DNA of 64,000 nt from G963674665 sp964609625 (GTDB lineage: Bacteria > Desulfobacterota > Desulfovibrionia > Desulfovibrionales > Desulfovibrionaceae). Position 1 is the stretch's first letter. Every line of letters begins with the position of its first letter. Below are positions 36,362 to 45,227 of this stretch, in pieces. The notes under the pieces are model-generated. The model was not told the DNA's origin and did not search any database. It saw only the letters and a list, made by a program, of their open reading frames with translations. The stretch lies in NCBI GenBank assembly GCA_964609625.1, contig CAZSRS010000012.1, forward strand, positions 35,937 through 99,936, in the 5' to 3' direction. A program made the position numbers and the translations under genes.

Positions 36362-37672
36362 TCAATCTCGTGCAAAGCGTGCCAACTTGGCCATGTTCGG
36401 CGGCCGGCGGGCGTCGAAATACTCGCAGGCCCTGTAGTAGCGCAGGTCTTCCAGCCAGAGGGCGCGCATCTCCTTGTCCTTGGCAAGGCGGCCGACCAGG
36501 GACAGCGGGTGCCGTAAAGCCTCGGCAAGGGGGGAGATGAGCTCAGACGGATCGCGGAAGCACTCCCAGTCGCATTTGTCGCAAAAAGGTTTGGTGTCCA
36601 GGGCATCGAGGTCGAGATCCCAGAATTTTCCAAGGTTTTCAGTGCCTCGATAGCCGCAGGGATAGGTGTTCATGTCCTTGGCGTGCACAAAGAAGAAATC
36701 CACGCCACCACGGCAAGGGGTATACGCCGTGCTCCCTTGATATTGTCGCAGGAGACCGAGCAGGGAACTACGGGGGGTGAAGATGCGCAGTTTGGCGCGG
36801 AATTCAGGTATGGTATCGAAAAGTGCCTGGAAGAGCAGGATTTTTTCTTCCGGACTGAAGCGGATGAAGTCATCCTCGGAAGTGGCTGCATAGACAGCGT
36901 CGCTACACGCCTGTTCCTCGTCAACACTCATGGGGTAGCAGGCATTGACGATGGTGAAGCCCAGGTCGTGAACAAAGGAATAGAACTGGGAAAAGGCATT
37001 GCGTGCTGCCTTATAAAAAATCTCGTTCTTGTCGTCGTTTGATCCACAAAACGGTAGTGCGTTTTCGCCCGCTCCGCCGGTGTGGCGGTTGATGCCCAGA
37101 TTGGCCGAAGGGTAGAGGCCGTGGCTGTGGAAGATGGGCAAGGCCTTGCGCATACCCTCCACGATGCCGGCGAAGCCTCTGTTTTGTTCATGCAGTTCCG
37201 CCACGGCTGAATCCACGCTGATCCAGAACGTGTTCAAGGGAGTATTGGCCAGGGTTGCGGCGATACGCTCCATGCGGGGGATGAAGTCCTCGGCGTCGGG
37301 GTTACGGAAGATGAAACCGTTGGTTCCGGTACGGATGAACCGGATGCCAGCTTGACCGGCATAGGTGATCAAGGAGGCGATTTCCTCCAAGTAGAGCAGG
37401 GGTTCGCCCCCGGTGAAGGAGACAGCGTCCACCCCACGCTGGGCCATGGCGTCGAGGAGGCGCTTGACCTGCTCCGGCTGCATGGTGGAGCGCTGAAAGC
37501 GGTTGCCGACGCGCATGCCGCATTGGGCGCACGAAGCGTTGCAACGATCTGTATACTGGACGACCACTTGGCCGGGGATGCGCCCTTTAGCCAACTTCTT
37601 GATGGTGTTCAGGCGCAGCAGCGGGTGTTTCCCGGGGCGGTGTGTCGTGTCATGGAGAAAGAGTGCGCTCAT
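36362..37672 (-). CDS. Radical SAM protein with C-terminal Cys-rich (SPASM/twitch-like) region
   Basis: 436 residues. The radical SAM cluster motif CNASCAQC (C-x3-C-x2-C, after VVVQYTDR) is followed by SFTGGEPLLYLEE (GGEP motif) and a TIM-barrel pattern. The C-terminus has further cysteines (PCRGG, NTYPCGYRG, FCDKCDWECF) that could hold an auxiliary Fe-S cluster. Cytoplasmic. It lies 56 nt after the PHP-glycosyltransferase gene on the same strand, and the repeat-protein gene follows after 155 nt. The substrate is unknown; modification of a glycan or of a peptide are both possible. Confidence 0.85.
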   Translation of the reverse strand: MSALFLHDTTHRPGKHPLLRLNTIKKLAKGRIPGQVVVQYTDRCNASCAQCGMRVGNRFQRSTMQPEQVKRLLDAMAQRGVDAVSFTGGEPLLYLEEIASLITYAGQAGIRFIRTGTNGFIFRNPDAEDFIPRMERIAATLANTPLNTFWISVDSAVAELHEQNRGFAGIVEGMRKALPIFHSHGLYPSANLGINRHTGGAGENALPFCGSNDDKNEIFYKAARNAFSQFYSFVHDLGFTIVNACYPMSVDEEQACSDAVYAATSEDDFIRFSPEEKILLFQALFDTIPEFRAKLRIFTPRSSLLGLLRQYQGSTAYTPCRGGVDFFFVHAKDMNTYPCGYRGTENLGKFWDLDLDALDTKPFCDKCDWECFRDPSELISPLAEALRHPLSLVGRLAKDKEMRALWLEDLRYYRACEYFDARRPPNMAKLARFARD

Positions 37673-37728
37673 GGCAATGGTGATGTCCGTTTCTGTTGCG
37701 TGTAGTGTGTCCGGTCAGAGAATGGCTT

Positions 37729-40173
37729 TCAGTTCGTGGTGTACATCCGCCACGTTTGGTCAAAGCTCTGTTCCAGGGAGCGGTTGTCGGTGTATCTGCG
37801 GGCGTTGCGTCCCATCACTTGCAGTTTGTCCGGATCGCTCAGGAGTTGTTCCACGGCCTGAAGCAGGGCTTCGGGCTCGTCCGAGGGCACGACGAGTCCG
37901 GTTTCACCGGGCACAAGATTTTCCTGGGGGCCGCCCTTGTCCGAGACGATGACGGGCAAGCCAGAGGCCTGGGCCTCGAGGATGACCTTGCCGAAGGTGT
38001 CAGTGGTACTGGGGAAGACGAAGAAGTCCGCGGAGGCGTATGCCTGCGCGAGATCTTCTCCGTAAAGCGTGCCGGTGAAGACGCAGTTTTGCACTCCCTT
38101 GAGGTTGTTCTGCATCTCCTCACGGTAGGGGCCGTCGCCCACCAGCACGACGTCGAGTGCGGGAACGCGTTCCGCCAACTTCAGGATGACCTGCTCCAGC
38201 AGGGGCATATTCTTTTCCTTGGAGATGCGCCCCACATAGATCATCTTTGTGTTGCCGTTAAGGGAGAATCGTTTGTAGAAGCCGTTGCGCTTGGCCGGGG
38301 TGAACTGCCGGACGTCCACGCCTCTGGGATAGACGCGGAGCTTGTGTCGTTGCACGCCTTTTTCGGCTAGTTCATCGCTGAACGCCTGTGATGGGGCGTA
38401 AACCTGGTCCATTTCGTTGTAGAACCAGATCATGAAGCGCCACATCAGCTCCTCCATGGCGTGATCGCCGGTGAGTTGCCCCGTGTATTGGGGCAGGGCG
38501 GTATGGTAGGTTCCAGCGATGGGCAGCTTGAGGATGCGGGCGATGAGTAACCCTGTGAGCCCTACGGGGCCGGGTGTGGCCACGTGGATGTGGGTGAATT
38601 CGTTTTCGTAGATCCAGCTGAGCATCTCGAGCACCGGGGGGTAGAGCAGCTTGAGTTCAGGGTATTCGGGAAGGTCGTACTCCCCGATGGGTTTGAAATT
38701 GCGCACCCTGGGGCTGTCCCAGTTTCTTACCGGGTGGCAGGTGATCACGGTGAGATCCTTGCCCTTGTCCTGATTCTGCTCCACGAGCCGAACGTGTTCC
38801 TGCATGGTCATGGCCACTCCGTTGGTTTCGAAGAACGTATCGGTGAAGTGGGCGAGTTTGAAAGGTTGTTTGGTCATGTCCCTGGCCTCGGGCAAATCTC
38901 GCAACGCCAAGGCCCGCCCCAGAGCCTTACGGCAGAAGGCGCGGTCCTTGGTGAACAGGTTGTAGGCAACGAAGTAGGGCGAGAGTGCGGTGTACAAGGC
39001 ACCGGACGAGGCCATGGTCTGGAAGAGTTCGAAGATGTTGGCGCTGGTAACCGTGTTCAGCAGCTTTTCGGCATAGTGCGCAAGGACGCTGTGGGCGGTA
39101 CGATTGACAAAGTCGAACCAGTGTTCCTCGGCTTGGCCTGAATACTCGACGGAGCAGCGGGCGCGTTCCAGCAGTTCGGAATCCTTGCGGAAGATCTCGT
39201 TGGCCTTGTGGCGGAAAAGGTCGGTGGGGTTGTCGGGGATGGTTTTTTCCTGCTGCATGAGCCGCGAGTGGCGTACAGAGGCGACGGCTCGCGCGTAGAG
39301 GCCGCCGAGGCCCTTGGGATCGGGCGACTCTGGAGATAGCAATAGATCCAGGAACTTGAGGAACTTGTCCTTGTTTACGTCGGGCTGGAGCTTGTACCTG
39401 TCCTTGAAAAACTGGAAGCCGATGCCATAGAGGTTATGGGCCATGGTCTTGGGCGAGGCGTGCTCCCCGCGGGGGCGCGAACGCCCCTGGCTGATGCCTA
39501 GGAAGAATTCCTCCCTGCTTTGGGCGTCTTCCACCTCGGTGAAGATGCGGGCGATATTCAGGCCACTGTGGTCGTCGGAGCCCCCCGTGAGGCATTTTTT
39601 CCATGGTTCCGCGCCGTATGGGGCGATATTGTGCTTGTCGGCCAGGTGATCGATGGATGCTGCGTCGAGGAGTTCCAGTATTTTTCGCAGATTGTTGTTT
39701 TGCATGCTGTCGCGCGTGCCGTTGACTTCGAAGGTGTTGAACAGCACCAGGAGTTTCTCCAGATGCAGCAGGTCGAGCTTGTCATTGGTGGCATACAGGG
39801 GGTGGGCCAGACCGTGGGGGATATTTTTATCGCGCAGGTAGTCCACAAGTTCGTAGATGTTGCGGCGCATCCGTTGGAGGTCTTGATGGATGCGTTCGTC
39901 GATGCGCCAGGCCAGTACGTGCACCTTGCACCCGTCCTCGGGAAACAGGGCGCTGATTTCCTCGCTGATGAAGACGCCGGGCAGGTGGGCGATGGCAACG
40001 GCGCCGTCGATCACGTTATGGTCGCTGATGGTCACCATGTCCATGCCCTTTTGCCGCGCCAGGCGGTAGACCTGTTCGGGCTCCACGAAGCTCTCGGGGC
40101 AGCCGAGCTTTTGCAGGAACCATTGGGATGGTTTGCTGGAAAATTTCGAATGGACATGCAGATCGATCTTCAT
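37729..40173 (-). CDS. PHP-domain / GT4 glycosyltransferase fusion
   Basis: 814 residues. N-terminal PHP metallo-esterase domain (about 1-260): MKIDLHVHSKFSSKP with HxH, VTISDHNVIDGA, HGLAHPLY and GGSDDHSGLN. A helical linker (about 270-400) leads to a GT-B glycosyltransferase (about 415-814): KLAHFTDTFFETNGVAMTMQ, YVGRISKEKNMPLLEQ and GKVILEAQASGLPVIVSD with the E-x7-E-type donor site. SD AGGGGG. PHP domains hydrolyse phosphoesters; fusion to a GT4 suggests release or editing of a phosphorylated lipid/sugar coupled to glycosylation, but this is inference. A terminator hairpin precedes it. Confidence 0.85.
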   Translation of the reverse strand: MKIDLHVHSKFSSKPSQWFLQKLGCPESFVEPEQVYRLARQKGMDMVTISDHNVIDGAVAIAHLPGVFISEEISALFPEDGCKVHVLAWRIDERIHQDLQRMRRNIYELVDYLRDKNIPHGLAHPLYATNDKLDLLHLEKLLVLFNTFEVNGTRDSMQNNNLRKILELLDAASIDHLADKHNIAPYGAEPWKKCLTGGSDDHSGLNIARIFTEVEDAQSREEFFLGISQGRSRPRGEHASPKTMAHNLYGIGFQFFKDRYKLQPDVNKDKFLKFLDLLLSPESPDPKGLGGLYARAVASVRHSRLMQQEKTIPDNPTDLFRHKANEIFRKDSELLERARCSVEYSGQAEEHWFDFVNRTAHSVLAHYAEKLLNTVTSANIFELFQTMASSGALYTALSPYFVAYNLFTKDRAFCRKALGRALALRDLPEARDMTKQPFKLAHFTDTFFETNGVAMTMQEHVRLVEQNQDKGKDLTVITCHPVRNWDSPRVRNFKPIGEYDLPEYPELKLLYPPVLEMLSWIYENEFTHIHVATPGPVGLTGLLIARILKLPIAGTYHTALPQYTGQLTGDHAMEELMWRFMIWFYNEMDQVYAPSQAFSDELAEKGVQRHKLRVYPRGVDVRQFTPAKRNGFYKRFSLNGNTKMIYVGRISKEKNMPLLEQVILKLAERVPALDVVLVGDGPYREEMQNNLKGVQNCVFTGTLYGEDLAQAYASADFFVFPSTTDTFGKVILEAQASGLPVIVSDKGGPQENLVPGETGLVVPSDEPEALLQAVEQLLSDPDKLQVMGRNARRYTDNRSLEQSFDQTWRMYTTN

Positions 40174-40210
40174 GTTTCACCCCCTTGCCCATGTTTTTCG
40201 ATGGGCGGGC

Positions 40211-40242
40211 AGAAAAAGAAAAGGGTTCCGTGAGGAACCCTT
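40211..40242 (-). terminator. Intrinsic terminator upstream of the PHP-GT gene
   Basis: Minus strand: 9-bp stem AAGGGTTCC / GGAACCCTT with a 4-nt loop, then TTCTTTTTCT. It should end transcripts coming from the peroxiredoxin side and insulate the PHP-GT gene, whose own promoter must lie in 40174-40220 or read through. The rest of 40243-40478 contains no recognised gene. Confidence 0.7.
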
Positions 40243-40478
40243 GCGGCAGGCGGTCGATGCGCCTTTATTTTGAGGACGGCGCCGTACCTGGAACGTTCAC
40301 GACAAGCTGTGTCTGTGTTCTCGTACAGCATGGAATGCCCTGCGTTTCATTGGTGGTTGACGGAGGTTCCGACGTCAGACGCGTATTCCCTACGCTCGGT
40401 ACATTGCGGTGAGGTGACGAGATGCGAGTGGTTGCATGACATTTTCTCGAACTTCCGGCGACACCTGAATCGCAGATG

Positions 40479-40511
40479 AAAAAACTCCCGCTGCCTGAGG
40501 GCCGCGGGAGC
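40479..40511 (-). terminator. Intrinsic terminator of the thioredoxin-peroxiredoxin operon
   Basis: Minus strand, 28 nt after the peroxiredoxin stop: stem CTCCCGC/GCGGGAG with a 12-nt loop, followed by TTTTTT. A canonical Rho-independent terminator. Confidence 0.85.
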
Positions 40512-40539
40512 GTTGGAACTCGAAAAACTACGTCGTCGG

Positions 40540-41121
40540 TCAGTCCGAGAGCTTATCAAGTTCCTGGATCAGTGTTTCCAAGGGGGGGCGTTTGTTGATG
40601 TCATGGACATCGATGAAGCGGATGATTCCCTGCTTGTCGATGACGAACAGAGCGCGTTCGGCGGTGCCGTTCGAGCGCAGGATACCGTAGAGCTGCGCCG
40701 TACCTCCGTGGGGCCAGAAGTCCGAGAGCACAGGGAACCAGACGCCGTTCATCTCCTGGACCCAGGCGTGGAGTGTGGGCAGGTTGTCCACGCTGATGCC
40801 CAGGATGACGGCGTCATGTTTTTCGAAGAGGTCACGCACCAGGTCGTAGCCGGGCCACTGTCCGGAGCAGACCGGGGTCCAGGCCGCGGGCACGAAGGAG
40901 AGCACCACGTTCTTGCCACGGTAGTCCGAAAGGCGCACGGTCTCGCCGGTAATTGAAGGCAGGGCGAAATCCGGGGCCGTGTCACCCACGGCGACTTTGA
41001 GTTCGCTGTCCGTGGGGGGGAGAAGCCCTGGATTGAAGACGCTTTCCGTCAGTCCAGCCAGGAGGCTGCCGGGCACGAGCAGCAACACGATGAACAGAAG
41101 GGCGGGGAAGAGTTGTTTCAT
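40540..41121 (-). CDS. Exported 1-Cys peroxiredoxin (AhpC/TSA family)
   Basis: 193 residues with signal peptide (MKQLFPALLFIVLLLVPGSL, cleavage near LAG). The thioredoxin-fold peroxidase core has VGDTAPDFALP and the peroxidatic site PAAWTPVCSGQ (P-x3-T-x2-C). It is the only cysteine in the protein, so the enzyme must use an external reductant. It is the second gene after the TlpA-like thioredoxin (20-nt gap, SD GGAGG), which probably supplies the thiols in the periplasm. Followed by a strong terminator. Confidence 0.88.
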   Translation of the reverse strand: MKQLFPALLFIVLLLVPGSLLAGLTESVFNPGLLPPTDSELKVAVGDTAPDFALPSITGETVRLSDYRGKNVVLSFVPAAWTPVCSGQWPGYDLVRDLFEKHDAVILGISVDNLPTLHAWVQEMNGVWFPVLSDFWPHGGTAQLYGILRSNGTAERALFVIDKQGIIRFIDVHDINKRPPLETLIQELDKLSD

Positions 41122-41141
41122 GACGCACCTCCAGATGCTTG

Positions 41142-41747
41142 TCAGTTGCCCGTGGGCAGGCCGCGGACAGTGTCCAGCATGGATTTGAAGAAAGCCTCGG
41201 GATCGTCGAGCAGTCCCTCCTGGACAGCGGCGATCTCCAGGGCTCCGGACTCACGGTTCACGGTGGCCAGGATGAAGAACGGAGTACCCACCGTGCCGAT
41301 GGAGTTGTAGATGGCGTAGTCGCCGTCCGGGAACAGAGGCATTTCCACCGAGAATTTCTCGCGGAACTTGTTGACTTCGAACTCGGAGTTACCAGTGCCG
41401 AGGCCGATCATCTTGAGCCGATCTTTCATGTCCGAGGCCCTGAGCTTGTCGAAAAGCTCGTTCACCACGGGCGCTTCTTTTTGGCAATAGGGACAATACA
41501 TGCTGAAGATTTCTATCAGCAGGGCATCGGCCTGAATGCTGGAGAGGGTGAAGGGGGTTCCCTCGGGAACGCCGAGATAGGCGGCGTTCTCTGTATTGGC
41601 CGCGGCAGGCAAGGTGAAATCCACGAGAGGGCTGCCTGGGGCGGGTTTGGGGCCACTGCCTTGCAGGGTGGCGCCGCCGGCGAGAACAGGCGTGGCTCCA
41701 AGGAGCAAGACCAGCGCCACAAACAGGGTTGACAAAGATAGTCGCAT
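41142..41747 (-). CDS. Exported TlpA-like thioredoxin-fold protein
   Basis: 201 residues, signal peptide MRLSLSTLFVALVLLLGATP (cleavage near LAGG). The thioredoxin-like domain has the active-site CPYC (IFSMYCPYCQKEAPVVNELF) and the cis-Pro region TVGTPFFIL. CPYC is the motif of glutaredoxin-type reductants and DsbC-like enzymes. ATG at 41747 has SD GGAGG 8 nt upstream; the longer frame to 41882 would overlap the kinase gene. Promoter-like TTTACA-N17-TACTTT lies at 41803-41831. Likely reduces the downstream peroxiredoxin. Confidence 0.85.
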   Translation of the reverse strand: MRLSLSTLFVALVLLLGATPVLAGGATLQGSGPKPAPGSPLVDFTLPAAANTENAAYLGVPEGTPFTLSSIQADALLIEIFSMYCPYCQKEAPVVNELFDKLRASDMKDRLKMIGLGTGNSEFEVNKFREKFSVEMPLFPDGDYAIYNSIGTVGTPFFILATVNRESGALEIAAVQEGLLDDPEAFFKSMLDTVRGLPTGN

Positions 41748-41802
41748 GGATGTGACCTCCGTATGGTGGATTGTGTGGGACAGTTGCGCGCACATGTTTT
41801 TG

Positions 41803-41831
41803 AAAGTAGGTATTGCAGGATGCTTTGTAAA
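41803..41831 (-). promoter_or_regulatory. Sigma-70-like promoter of the thioredoxin-peroxiredoxin operon
   Basis: Minus strand: -35 TTTACA (41826-41831), 17-bp spacer, -10 TACTTT (41803-41808), about 56 nt before the start codon. Confidence 0.5.
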
Positions 41832-41871
41832 GGTGCGGCTGGTGTATTTATGGTGTAACCGGCAAGCTTCG

Positions 41872-43179
41872 TCAGGACTCAACTGCTGCGAACTCCAGTG
41901 TGAAGCATGTAGAACGTCCTTGGTCGCAGTTCACGAGGATGTTGCCACCGTGTTCTTCCACGATGCGTTTGCAGATAGAGAGCCCCAGGCCGGTTCCCTG
42001 TTCTGGTGGTTTGGTGGTGAAAAAAGGTTCGAAGACACGAGGGATGATGTCCGGTGGTATACCAGGGCCGGAGTCCTGGACACTCGCGCGCAGGATACGC
42101 CCCCCAGTGATTCTCCGGGCGGTGACCTCGATTTCCAAGGTGCGCTTGTTCCGCGTCAGCCGCAGGGCATGCCGGGCGTTGGAGATGAGGTTCATGAGAA
42201 CCTGCTGTATCTCTTCCTTGTTGGCGCGGATCAAGGGCAGGTCATTCTCCAGCCGGACAATCACCTCGATATCGTCATGGCGCAACTGGGCTCCCATGAG
42301 ACCGAGGCTGTTTTCCACGATGTCCTTGAACGAGCACGGAACGAGTTCAGGTTCGGGCTTGTGTGAGAGTTCCAGGAGTTTGTCCACGATGGAGGCCACG
42401 CGGTCACACTCCGAGATGAGCCGTTTGGTCAGTTCCGGGATCATGCCCGGGAACACGTCCCTTCGGCATTCGTCGGCCATGAGTTGGGCGTAGTTCAGGA
42501 TGCCGTTGAGCGGATTGTTGATTTCGTGGGCCACACCGGCTGCGATTTCTCCCAGTGTGGCCAGTTGGGCCGCATGCAGGGCCTCGGTCTGGAGTCGACG
42601 TTTGTCGGTGAGATCCAGGCCGATGATGCCCAGAGCCCAGGGTTGACCGTGCGCATCCAGCAAGGGGTAGACCGTCAGCAGCAGGGGCAACGTTGTCTTT
42701 CCCAGTACCAATGCCAGTTCCCCTGTCGTTGCCTTGCGGTCCCGTAGGGCGCGGGAGAGCAATTCCCTCAGGGTGTGGGCCTGCTCCTGGGGAAAGACCT
42801 CCTCTGTCCGAAAGCCGACTGCTCCTCCAGGGGGCAATCCCAGGGTTTGCTCCAGGGTGGTGTTGGCCAGGAGACAGATGCCCTGGAGGTCCTCGAGGAG
42901 GATGATTAGGGGAGAGTGGTCCAGGACACCACGTAATAAGGTCTCACTGCGTGCCAGGCTGGCGGCGTAGTGCTCCAATTCCTGGTTCTTGCACTCGAGG
43001 AGTTGCAGCAACCCTGTATTCTCGTCGTTGATACGACGTAACAAGGCGCGGCTGTTGTCGGCGATGTTTTCCTGTCGGATGCGCTGTTCGTTGAGGCGTT
43101 CGATCTTGCGGCGAAGATAGGCGTTGCGTTTGCCGAGAGTGTGGATCACCCGTCGGTATTTAGAGCAATTCACGGACAT
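41872..43179 (-). CDS. Cytoplasmic PAS-histidine kinase
   Basis: 435 residues without membrane segment. A long N-terminal coiled coil (about 10-85), one PAS domain (about 85-205, LEDLQGICLLANTTLEQ), HisKA with AGVAHEINNPLNGILNY (NtrB-like 'HEINNPL' class, His about 223) and a HATPase with TGLGLSICKRIVEEHGG. The phospho-acceptor class resembles kinases that pair with sigma-54 activators. It starts 34 nt after the FIST gene, so FIST is likely its sensory partner. No response regulator is adjacent. Confidence 0.88.
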   Translation of the reverse strand: MSVNCSKYRRVIHTLGKRNAYLRRKIERLNEQRIRQENIADNSRALLRRINDENTGLLQLLECKNQELEHYAASLARSETLLRGVLDHSPLIILLEDLQGICLLANTTLEQTLGLPPGGAVGFRTEEVFPQEQAHTLRELLSRALRDRKATTGELALVLGKTTLPLLLTVYPLLDAHGQPWALGIIGLDLTDKRRLQTEALHAAQLATLGEIAAGVAHEINNPLNGILNYAQLMADECRRDVFPGMIPELTKRLISECDRVASIVDKLLELSHKPEPELVPCSFKDIVENSLGLMGAQLRHDDIEVIVRLENDLPLIRANKEEIQQVLMNLISNARHALRLTRNKRTLEIEVTARRITGGRILRASVQDSGPGIPPDIIPRVFEPFFTTKPPEQGTGLGLSICKRIVEEHGGNILVNCDQGRSTCFTLEFAAVES

Positions 43180-43213
43180 GTCGGTAACGCTTCAGGGCTG
43201 CGTGATGCAGAGG

Positions 43214-44371
43214 TCAGCTGTCGCCGAGGACGAGGACCACATAGGTGTCGTTGTGATAGATGGTAGCGCCCCCCCTGACCAATGGCCCGATTTCCCCGTA
43301 GGTGTAGAAGCCAAAGATATTCATGCCGGCAGGGGCGTTGTCCTTGAGATAACGGCACTCCTCCCTGCTCAGGGAGCCCAGGATCTGTCTGCGTGAAGCG
43401 CAGGAAAAAATCATGGCCAGGGAAGGGGCCTGACCCGGGTAGGAGTTCAGGGCCTGCCTGGAGGCGGTAGAGGCTGCCTGGAGGATGTCTTTGCGGCCGG
43501 CCTCGGCCAGCTGGACCCTGGAGCCCTCGGGAAGATGACCGACAAACTGGATGCTGCCGTCCTCTTCTTTGAAATACAGGGGGTCACGCAGGGAAAAGTC
43601 AGGACTGTCGGCCTCGAACACCGCAAGAGGGAACTGGACGTACTCTGTGTTGTTGTCCCCCAGGTAATGGCGGAAGAGTTCCGCCGCGGGTTTGCCGTTG
43701 ATCGTCGAGACCACGTTGCCATGGGATTTGGTGACGGTCATTTGTTGGCCCAGGGGTTGCCAGCCGCTGCAAATGTGCGAGGAGTAGAGCAGCGGGCCGC
43801 CGATGAGCAGGGTGGGCATGGCGTCGGTGAACACCCGCTCTCCGTGAAACTGCCAGGTTTGCTTGAGTCGGTAGTGGTCTCCGGCGGTTCCGCCGAAAAC
43901 CGGAATTCCCGTGCCAAAGGTCTGTCGCAGGACACTGTCCAGAGGGGTGCCGATGGTGGTCAATCCATCAGGGAACACGAGAGTCAGCGAGGGTTCCGCT
44001 CCCAGTTTGGCCAGGGCCTGATCGCGTGCTTCCCGCGCGGTATGCAACGGCGTCACCGAGATGCCGGTGCCGCATCCAGAGGCGAACTCCAGGCTGTCTG
44101 AACATAACAGGAGCAAGGCCACGGAATCGTCGGCGAAATCATGGATGTCCGATACCTCGCCGTCCGTGGTACATCCCACGAGTTCTATGCCGGGAAACGC
44201 GTCCAACACGGCCCGCAGCATGGGGGTGTAATCGCAGTCCATGATGGAGGTGAAGAGGATTCCCGCCTTGGGGGGCAGGTCCCGGAGATTGTTTTTACAG
44301 CCTTGAATTGCCGTGGCCACGGCCTCACTGGGCACGATGGCGTCACTGTGTCCCATGACGGCGTGCAGCAT
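43214..44371 (-). CDS. FIST domain sensor protein
   Basis: About 385 residues with FIST-N and FIST-C domains, predicted small-ligand (amino-acid-type) sensors. Supporting stretches: LPPKAGILFTSIMDCDYTPML, IELVGCTTDGEVSD, IPVFGGTAGDHYRL, AMIFSCASRRQILG and GMNIFGFYTYGEIGPL, the last being the FIST-C signature. ATG at 44371 follows an AGGGGGG SD; ATG 44458 is an alternative. Soluble, no signal peptide. It is the first gene of a two-gene unit with the PAS-histidine kinase. Confidence 0.85.
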   Translation of the reverse strand: MLHAVMGHSDAIVPSEAVATAIQGCKNNLRDLPPKAGILFTSIMDCDYTPMLRAVLDAFPGIELVGCTTDGEVSDIHDFADDSVALLLLCSDSLEFASGCGTGISVTPLHTAREARDQALAKLGAEPSLTLVFPDGLTTIGTPLDSVLRQTFGTGIPVFGGTAGDHYRLKQTWQFHGERVFTDAMPTLLIGGPLLYSSHICSGWQPLGQQMTVTKSHGNVVSTINGKPAAELFRHYLGDNNTEYVQFPLAVFEADSPDFSLRDPLYFKEEDGSIQFVGHLPEGSRVQLAEAGRKDILQAASTASRQALNSYPGQAPSLAMIFSCASRRQILGSLSREECRYLKDNAPAGMNIFGFYTYGEIGPLVRGGATIYHNDTYVVLVLGDS

Positions 44372-44610
44372 TTCCCCCCCTGGGTCATTATTCCGTTGTA
44401 AGGCGTGGTATCTGAGGGATGAGTGTCCGGTACGGGCTACGCTGACCCGATAATCCATCCGTTCGGATTTGTCCAGGGCGCAGGCCGGAAAAGCCGCGGT
44501 ATAACCCCCGTCACGGGGTATGGGAGCGAGAGGTTCTCGCGATATAAACGAGCTGCTGCAAACATGTGTGTCATTTGCAGCGGCGGCAGGTAATGGGTGG
44601 GGCAGACGCC

Positions 44611-45135
44611 TTAGCCTTGCAGCTTGTCGATGAACGCGGCGCAGAATTGAGGAAGGTCGTCCGGGGTGCGGCTGGATATCAGGTTGCCATCCACCACCAC
44701 GGCGGCGTCTTCCCAGTGACAGCCGGCGTTGACCATGTCGTCCTTGATGGCGATGTAGGAGGTACAGTGTCTGCCTTTGAGCACTCCGGCGGAAATGAGT
44801 ACCCAACCCGCGTGACAGATGAAGGCCAGGGGTTTGCCCTGGGTGCAGGTATCCCTGACCAGTGTCAGAGCCTCCTTGGAGCGCCGGATGCGGTCCGGGG
44901 CATAGCCGCCGGGTACCAACAACCCTTGCAGGGCGTCGGCCCGCAACTCGGAGAACGCCATGTCGGCCACGGCGGGCATGCCGTACTTGCTGGTGTAGAC
45001 GGCACCGGCCTTGGGACCGACCACGACGACATCCGCGCCGGCTTCCTGCAGACGGATCTTCGGGTACCAGAACTCCAGGTCGTTGTAGAGGTTTTCCACA
45101 AGTATGGCGACGCGTTTTCCGGACAGTTCGTTCAT
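44611..45135 (-). CDS. DJ-1/PfpI family protein
   Basis: 174 residues, close to YhbO/PfpI in length. The nucleophile elbow is AFICHAGWVLIS (Cys-His), the conserved Glu is in VENLYNDLEFWYPKIRL, and GLLVPGGYAPDRIR is typical. Family members act as glyoxalase/deglycase-type stress proteins or peptidases; the precise reaction is not decided by sequence. Start MNELSGKRVAIL at 45135 (the frame is open much further into dapA but has no support). SD AAGGAA. It is 92 nt after dapA and separated from it by a GC-rich hairpin. Confidence 0.87.
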   Translation of the reverse strand: MNELSGKRVAILVENLYNDLEFWYPKIRLQEAGADVVVVGPKAGAVYTSKYGMPAVADMAFSELRADALQGLLVPGGYAPDRIRRSKEALTLVRDTCTQGKPLAFICHAGWVLISAGVLKGRHCTSYIAIKDDMVNAGCHWEDAAVVVDGNLISSRTPDDLPQFCAAFIDKLQG

Positions 45136-45190
45136 GGGGAATTCCTTGTCGTGATGGGAGATGGCACTGGTGCTGTGTTGATCCCGCGGC

Positions 45191-45216
45191 GCCGGGAGTC
45201 CGGCGGGACTCCCGGC
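45191..45216 (-). terminator. GC-rich hairpin after dapA
   Basis: An 11-bp perfect stem (GCCGGGAGTCC / GGACTCCCGGC, 4-nt loop) starts 12 nt after the dapA stop. No U-tract follows, so it is a possible Rho-aided or partial terminator. Confidence 0.5.
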
Positions 45217-45227
45217 GGCGGGGTGTG

